Positions 57,967 to 64,000 of a stretch of DNA of 64,000 nucleotides are shown in pieces (the first letter of the stretch is position 1; every line of letters begins with the position of its first letter). The position numbers were made by a program, and so were the translations under genes. The stretch is from Albifimbria verrucaria (Eukaryota; Ascomycota; Sordariomycetes; Hypocreales; Stachybotryaceae). The stretch covers positions 2,170,001 to 2,234,000 of the forward strand of contig JAHREC010000045.1 in the NCBI GenBank assembly GCA_020081605.1. The letters are read 5' to 3'. Below the pieces are notes generated by a model. It did no database searches. It was not told the DNA's origin and saw only the letters and a program-made list of their open reading frames with translations.

Positions 57967-58695
57967 TCATGAATAGCTCAGCCTCGAAATAACTTCAGGA
58001 AGATCCTTCATGTTCTCCAAAAATTCTGTAAACTCCGTTCTGACCTTCTCCATATCCTCATTCACATCATCGGTCCACCGGTGGATGTACACAGTTTGCA
58101 TTCCACATTTCTGTGCTCCGCGCAAGTCATAGGCATGTGCTGCAACCATGATTACCTCGTCGGGTTCCAGCTTGACCAATTTTAAAGCCTTTTGATAAGC
58201 ATCCGGGCTTGGTTTGTACACCCTGAGCAACTGACTTGAGAACAACATGTTGAAGCTCAAACCTGAAAAGCTGACAAGGTCTAGCTGTAACCGTGTTGTG
58301 CCATTAGCATGGACAAACACCTCGAAGCCAAGTTCGTCTCGCAAACGGCGTATGGCTTCTGCAACTTCTGGCCATGCGGATTGACGGTGCCAGGCCTTGA
58401 TCACGTCTTCTTTAGCAGAGGTGTCAAAGTTGGATATGAACTGTGGAAATCGACTTTCGAGAAGGTCTTGCAGAGTATGAGCGAGGGTATGATCAATATC
58501 TTCGGGCTCGAGGCCTTGGCGAAGTCGCTCCGCATTGGAATGGAAATAGCGCTTTCTCCATTCAATGGCAAACTCAGACGCGTCTTCTTTGGGTATTTCT
58601 CCTGGGAGAGCATTGACGACACTAGAGTGCCAATCAAGACATGTGCCCATAAAGTCAAAGAAAATGGCCTTTGTTTTTCGTGTTTGCGGAGGCAT
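57967..58695 (-). CDS. HAD-superfamily hydrolase, haloacid dehalogenase type II-like
   Basis: Soluble hydrolase, 242 residues, intronless and with a clean frame. Motif I is AIFFDFMGTCLDWHS with the nucleophile Asp; motif II Ser/Thr position is in FVHANGTTRLQ; the lysine of motif III is in LRVYKPSPDAYQKA; motif IV is MVAAHAYDLRGAQ with Asp. The cap segment between motifs I and II is helical, as in L-2-haloacid dehalogenases. Many fungal members are phosphatases of unknown substrate, so dehalogenation is not certain. Start MPPQTRKTK directly before the domain. Confidence 0.85.
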   Translation of the reverse strand: MPPQTRKTKAIFFDFMGTCLDWHSSVVNALPGEIPKEDASEFAIEWRKRYFHSNAERLRQGLEPEDIDHTLAHTLQDLLESRFPQFISNFDTSAKEDVIKAWHRQSAWPEVAEAIRRLRDELGFEVFVHANGTTRLQLDLVSFSGLSFNMLFSSQLLRVYKPSPDAYQKALKLVKLEPDEVIMVAAHAYDLRGAQKCGMQTVYIHRWTDDVNEDMEKVRTEFTEFLENMKDLPEVISRLSYS

Positions 58696-59206
58696 TATGA
58701 CTAGCGAGAGATTTCTTTCTCAGAAGTATTCTACAATACTCTTGGCATCCACCAGATCACCGAGTCCGTAATGCTATCTTTAAATAATCTCGAATGACAT
58801 GCGTTAGGGCGTAAGGCGGGTTTGCTTGGAAATCATGCATGGCCAGAACCCTGTAGCCACACTGGATTCAGCTGCCCCTCATATTCGGCTTGCACGGCCA
58901 TTAATGTCGTGGCTGCTAACCTAATCATTGAAGTAAGCACTGTTGATCATCGCGATATAAGTGCTGCGTAATCCTACAGATATGATTATTTTTAAATACA
59001 GAGTTGACCACTAATAAGTCTTCCAGGGTGTCACTGCAGACAAGGTAAGACAGTGTAATGACAATTGTAATGGTGCGTATGATGACAAGTGCTATCAATA
59101 AATAAACTGGCAACTACCGAAGCCGCTCATCTGGTTCCGAACCCGAGAGAAAGTGGTAAATTGTCTTAAAGGTATTCCAATTACGAGCAAGCTCTTCATC
59201 CGACCA
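58696..59206. other. Intergenic between HAD and ABC transporter genes
   Basis: No gene supported. Confidence 0.45.
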
Positions 59207-62200
59207 TCAATTGGAACCAAGTTCCCAAAGCCTCTTGAACTCGCTATCCCGAGATAAAAGAACCTTGGGATCATCCCATTCTAGCAGCTTTCCGTTACCC
59301 ATAACAGCCACACGATCAAAATCAGCTATGGCACCCAGCCGATGAACGATTGCAATAACCGTACAGCCAGTAAACTGGTCACGAATCACCTCTCTGATAA
59401 GTTTCTCTGACCTCTCGTCCACGTTGCTGCTCACTTCATCGAGCAAAACGATTTTCTTGTTGGCAAGCGCCGCCCTGGCTAGGCATAATAGCTGGCATTG
59501 TCCCTGCGACAGTCGCTCAGCATCAAGGGGACTGTCCAGTCCTCCGATTCTCTCAACAACATCATCGACCTTTAGGCGACGCAATACGGATATTATCCTT
59601 TCATCGCTATGTTCGCCTCGTGGAACCAGGTTTTCACGTACGCTCCAGTTCTTCAGAAAGAACGGGTTCTGCGGAACGACCGCAACAGCGTTGCGTATGG
59701 TCTGGCTTGGCAAAGTAGTGATATCCACCCCGTCGAACTTGACTTGCGACTCGGCACTGATCTCAAGCAACCGAAGGAACGAGGATACTAGAGAGCTCTT
59801 GCCACTTCCACTGCGGCCACAGATGCCAATTTTGGAGCCAGGAGAAATATCAAGGCTCACACCTTTCAAGACTGGTTCTCCACCCACACTGTATGAAGCC
59901 ATGAGATTCTCGACAGTAACGTGACCCTTAGAGGGCCAGTTACTGGGGGTGCCTCTGTCGTGATATTCGTGTCCTCAGCCTCCAAGGTCTCGCAAAACGT
60001 CTTGACACGCGCCACGGCACCGAATGACGTCTCCAGTTGTGTCCACTCCTGAATTGCGTACGTCAATGACTGACTAAATGTCATTATGTTAAGGAGAGCC
60101 AAGGCCACAAATTCCGGCTGGAACTGAGAGCGAAGTTTCACGATGAGTATCGTCAGAATTGTGACTATAACTGCAGTCATTAGGTCTAGTACCAGTGCCA
60201 ACCATCTCTGAATAGAGAAAAGTAGATAGTATGGACGTTGAGATGCATCAAGAATGTCGAAGTATCTCTCTTTAAATGGTATCTCCCACCCAAATGCCCT
60301 CACACTGCGAAGACCTTGGAGCAAATCAAGAAACTGTGTGAACAGAGGTGAACTAGCTTCGAGGTCAAGAACTCGGATTTGTCGAGATGTTTTTAAATAG
60401 ACTTTCTGGAGAACTATTCATTCGCTTGATGTTAAAATTCTGTTGAATGATGAGATGAGAAGTTTTTAAACTTACCCCAGCAAAAGCAGATGATTGGAAG
60501 CATGATGACGGCAAAATAGCCAGAAAAGACGCATATCAGCACAGCTCCTAAGATTAAGACACCTAAAGTGAGGGCAAAATCGACAAATGCGAGAGGAAGG
60601 TCCGTGTCAATGACAGACATATCTTGGCTGAACCGATTTGCAGTGACGCCGACATCTGTCCGGGTGAAAAAGCTCAACGGAGCACCAAAGACAGATTGCA
60701 GTAGACGGGCGTGAAGGACTTCTGAACTCATCGGCACCATCTGCACCAGAAAAATAAAGCTGCCGCGGTAATGCTGAGAAGGGCAAAGCAGGCTAGGATT
60801 CCATAAATGCTGAGATAGAGATTGTTGGTTGATTGTCCTGTAGAGGACTCACCCGTCCAAAAGCTGAGCAGCAGTTCTGTCATTTTGAAACAGGCACCAT
60901 ACATCATGGTAAGGGATACAAATAGAATGACATTCCATTTTGGCACGGTTCCAAAGTAGTAACCATAGGTGGCAAACTCTCCGAGCGTTTGACTTGATGC
61001 ATCAGTGGCTTCTTCAGCCCTCGGCACAGGCGGTTGCTGAGCTTTAAAAGGAGTCGATTGATTCTTTGGGACTTCGCTGCCTCTCTGCTGGGTTTGAAGG
61101 TCTTGAAGGTAAAATGTCTCGTTTCTTAACTGCTCAAGAGTTCCCTGGTGTAAGATGTGCCCATCCTTATGCATGGCGATGATAAGATCGGCGTTGATGA
61201 GTCTGTGTACTGCAAAAAAAAAAAATTCAGCACACTACTATTGTGTGGAAGACTCTTACTTACTAGCATTTGTAATGCAGAGCACCGTAGTACCCATCTC
61301 CCTAAAAATCCCTTGCTTGGAAAAGAGTGATTGGAAAACGTGCTCCTCAGTAACAGCATCCTGGCCAGCGAAAACATCGTCCAGGAGTATCACTTCAGCC
61401 TTTGAATAGACTGCACGGGCTAAAGCTAGTCGTTGCTTCTGTCCACCACTCAGCGATACGCCAGCACTACCAGCCTTGGTTGCATCTTTGTCAGGTAGTG
61501 ACATGATATCATGCTCCAAAGCGCACGCATGAAGAACTCGGTCATACCAATCTCTATCGTAAGTAGAATTGCCTAGAATATTTTGACGGATAGTCAAGTT
61601 TTGAATCCAAGGATCTTGACTCACAACCGCCATGTTATGGATTGAGGTATAAATTGATCCGCTCAATGGTTTCATTTCTCCAAGAATTGCACTCATCAGC
61701 GTACTCTTACCTGAGCCCACTTCCCCAACAATGAACGTAAATTGGGACTTTCTCAAAGTCAAAGTAATGTTAGTCAGAGTAGGTGGCTTCGTGTGATTAT
61801 AACCAAAGCTTGCATTTGAAATGACCAGTAAAGGTGAACCTTTTGGTGCAATGTGCGAAACATGAAGCTCATGTAACTCAATGGACGCATTATCAATTGC
61901 TATGTCCAGCGGCTCATTTCGCTGGGGATGTGCCTCGGACTCTGATGTTTTCCCCAAGGTCAATCGAGGATCTGAGTGAGTCTCCGAGGCTAAGAACGCC
62001 TGGATACGATCAAAGCAGACAACAGCACCACTCAGCATCGGTATTGTGCGAATGACTGTGACGATAGGATCCGATAGGAGGTACACCAGAGAGAGCGAGG
62101 CGTAGGCTGAAGCTGTGTCTAATACTTGGCCACTTGTCTTTGAAATGATGACAAACGTTGCAAATGTCGCAAAAGGAGCAATAGTTTGCGTAGTACTTCC

Positions 62201-64000
62201 TATGTGCCGTTAGTGATTTATAGCCTAATCATCAACAACATGTAAATGGACGAATTACCGATAAATGCGCGCAAGCAAAGCAATTTACGATATTGTTTCG
62301 ACAACTGCAACTCTTCGACACGAAGATTTTGGATCATCCGGCTCATAAGATCCACTAGACCCAGCATTTTAACCTCCTGAAGAAGATCAATTAATAATCA
62401 TGGAAAGTATGGTTTGCAAATGAGATCTCACCTTCATGGACCGAAGTACTGCAGCTGTTACGTCTACACGTGTCTGGATTCCGCGGACCCATGACCTCTG
62501 GGCTTTCGCGCTGTAGCTTGCTAAGCGCATAATGGCAATTGTCGCAACTATTAAGGCATCAGAAAACAGTCAGATTCAAGAGAGCAAGGTTCCAACCCAA
62601 AACGACAACAATAGGTGTCCACGCAGCGGCACCAAGTTGAGTATATAGGAGATATACAGCTATTCCGCACTCTATAGGTGATGCCCAAACTTCATGCAGT
62701 AAGGCAGCAGTCGAGCAAATTCTTTCTGTGTCTGCGGACATAAGTGTTACGGTGCCTGAGTATCGCGTTAGCAATGCACTGCAATATTCATGTCGAGGGA
62801 CATCTACTCGATTCGTCAAAGGCTGAACCACTGACGGTCAGTGCGTTGCAGTAAATCATGCTGCATAAAGTGCCCCTCATGGCGGTCACGAAGCTGATAC
62901 ATATGAGCGTTGATTGTCCTACTTCCCGACAGATGTCACCTACCGGTAGGTCATTTGGTAGTAAAATCCGCTTGAAACCTAATAAGCGTAAGCCATGCGT
63001 TCAGTAGTATATTAACACAGCACTTACTGCGCGTCCGATGAATACCAAAAGCCACGCCCCTACGAGTCCCCATCCGTGAGATTCTGGTTTGGAAAGATCT
63101 TTTGTGAACTGAGTCGTTGTCTTAATTAGAAATGGCAGTGTATACTTGAAGCCAATCAAACAAAGACGGGGCAATATGCCAGAACCAAAGAGATGCCGAG
63201 TAGCCTTCATCGCCGTAATAATGAGGGAATAGCGTGCAGAATGATTTGCTAAGTAAACGCATCAGTATTGAGTGAGGGTGTGAGAGGTCGTGTTAGCAGG
63301 TACCTGATCCCCACGCTTCTTGTGCTCGAGAGAACAGCTGCCTTGATGCCATGCCACTATGAATTGGAAACCTGGAGACTTTTAGCCGAATTTGACGAGA
63401 CTACTCGGGTAGTGATGGAATACATGTCTTTCTCCGAAAGCATACGATAGAACCCCGTTTTGATCAGTGAATTGAGCCACCAGAAGACGCTACGGTTCAA
63501 TATGCTACTCGTGACTTCGGGGAGAGATGTCGGTATTGAGATAACAGAATTGATCTCTTTTCCCAAAGCTCAAACATCAAGATGACGATTTTCAAGGTTA
63601 TTGTGGAAGTCAACAGCCCAGCAACAACTCTTGTACCGTTGAGAAGCCACAATGTTCTAGAAATAGCACAGTCGAGCAGTAGTGTAAGACCCAAGTAAAC
63701 AGTGATGAGTGTCGATGGCCGGACAGATCGTACATGCTCAACATATGAGACAAACAAAAGCAAGATCCCATTGACAAAGACCAAGGCTGAAGCTGCTGTC
63801 TGCATCGTCAAGAGCATGTACAGGGCCAAGAGCCCAGTACATTAGAATAATGAATTGCAGTAGGGCAAGAACACTGAGCGGTATCTAGATCGGAAGTATT
63901 AGAGAAATCCATGAGGAGTTTAACCATGTCCATACCAGTTTGAGCACTGGCCGTGAGCTCCTCATGACTTTTTGAGGCTGTCGCATCAACCATAGCAATC
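59207..64000 (-). CDS. ABCC-type multidrug transporter (5' end outside window, several frameshifts)
   Basis: Full-length MRP-like exporter at a plasma or vacuolar membrane. Reading down from 64000: the N-terminal TMD0 region (VEHVRSVRPSTLITVYLGL), first membrane domain (SILNRSVFWWLNSLIKTG), NBD1 with Walker A GEVGSGKST, signature VSLSGGQKQR and Walker B VILLDDVF, second membrane domain (SFFTRTDVGVTANRFSQD), and NBD2 with Walker A GRSGSGKSS, signature RLSQGQCQ, Walker B IVLLDEVSSNVDE and H-loop IVHRL. It ends KRLWELGSN. NBD1 has Asp-Asp instead of Asp-Glu and Asn at the H-loop position (CITNAS), so it is probably the degenerate site. Many introns fit. One-base run shortages occur at 63519-63522, 63407-63409, 63386-63387, 60750-60754 and 59945-59949. 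The start codon lies right of the window. Confidence 0.88.

Noticed and set aside
1..64000. Programmed translational frameshifting in this organism
   Set aside because: The breaks do not share a slippery sequence or stop context, and occur in any short run of any base; an assembly artefact is simpler.
1..64000. CRISPR array
   Set aside because: No regularly spaced short repeats with unique spacers were seen, and the organism is a eukaryote.

Overview
The window is nuclear DNA of a filamentous ascomycete, most likely a Sordariomycete and plausibly Hypocreales. The evidence is short GT-AG introns of about 45-140 nt, Zn2Cys6 and bZIP regulators, a NACHT-ankyrin NLR, GH7 and GH2 secreted enzymes, ABCC and NCS1 transporters, and a tRNA-Pro with an anticodon-loop intron. 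Gene order begins with housekeeping genes (CDC7, RPL28, CHL1) and moves into more accessory content. The species cannot be named from the sequence alone.

Layout. 1-6.1 kb: 3' part of CDC7 (+), RPL28 (-), CHL1 helicase (+). 6.1-10.4 kb: no supportable gene. 10.4-16.0 kb: a Zn2Cys6 regulator (+) and an NCS1 purine/cytosine-type permease (+). 16.4-23.3 kb (-): a large decayed NLR with an unusual order, trypsin-like protease, nucleoside phosphorylase-like, NACHT, then 18 ankyrin repeats. A membrane-anchored unknown protein is transcribed divergently from it (23.6-24.8 kb). 25.2-34.4 kb: EamA transporter (-), enoyl-reductase-like dehydrogenase (-) divergent from a bZIP/DUF3425 regulator (+), a second bZIP (-), and a MetE/UROD-like methyltransferase (-). 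36.4-46.1 kb: small secreted Cys-rich protein (+), F-box protein (-), Zn2Cys6 regulator (-), unknown protein (+), and a three-exon small secreted protein (-), separated by AT-rich gene-poor stretches. 46.9-55.4 kb (-): three co-oriented secreted hydrolases, namely a GH7 with an altered catalytic motif, a GH2 exo-glucosaminidase and a subtilisin. 56.6-64.0 kb (-): tRNA-Pro(AGG), a doubtful secreted protein, a HAD hydrolase, and an ABCC transporter that runs off the right end.

A dominant property of this sequence is technical. Gene after gene, including the essential ribosomal protein RPL28, can be read through only if one base is added to a short homopolymer run (G, C, A or T). I located more than 30 such places on both strands. 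RPL28 becomes exactly 149 codons, the family size, after two such additions. These frameshifts are therefore best read as under-called homopolymers in the assembly, not as pseudogenes. The NLR differs: besides run-length shifts it carries five in-frame stop codons that run-length errors cannot explain, two of them TAG in place of a probable CAG, so it looks like a real pseudogene.

Functionally, the right half suggests a fungus that digests other organisms' walls and proteins (chitosan, cellulose-like glucan, protein), with small secreted proteins, efflux (ABCC) and uptake or detoxification functions (NCS1, EamA, HAD). The most unusual items are the protease-PNP-NACHT-ankyrin NLR with its divergent membrane partner, and the GH7 whose catalytic acid/base glutamate is replaced by asparagine.
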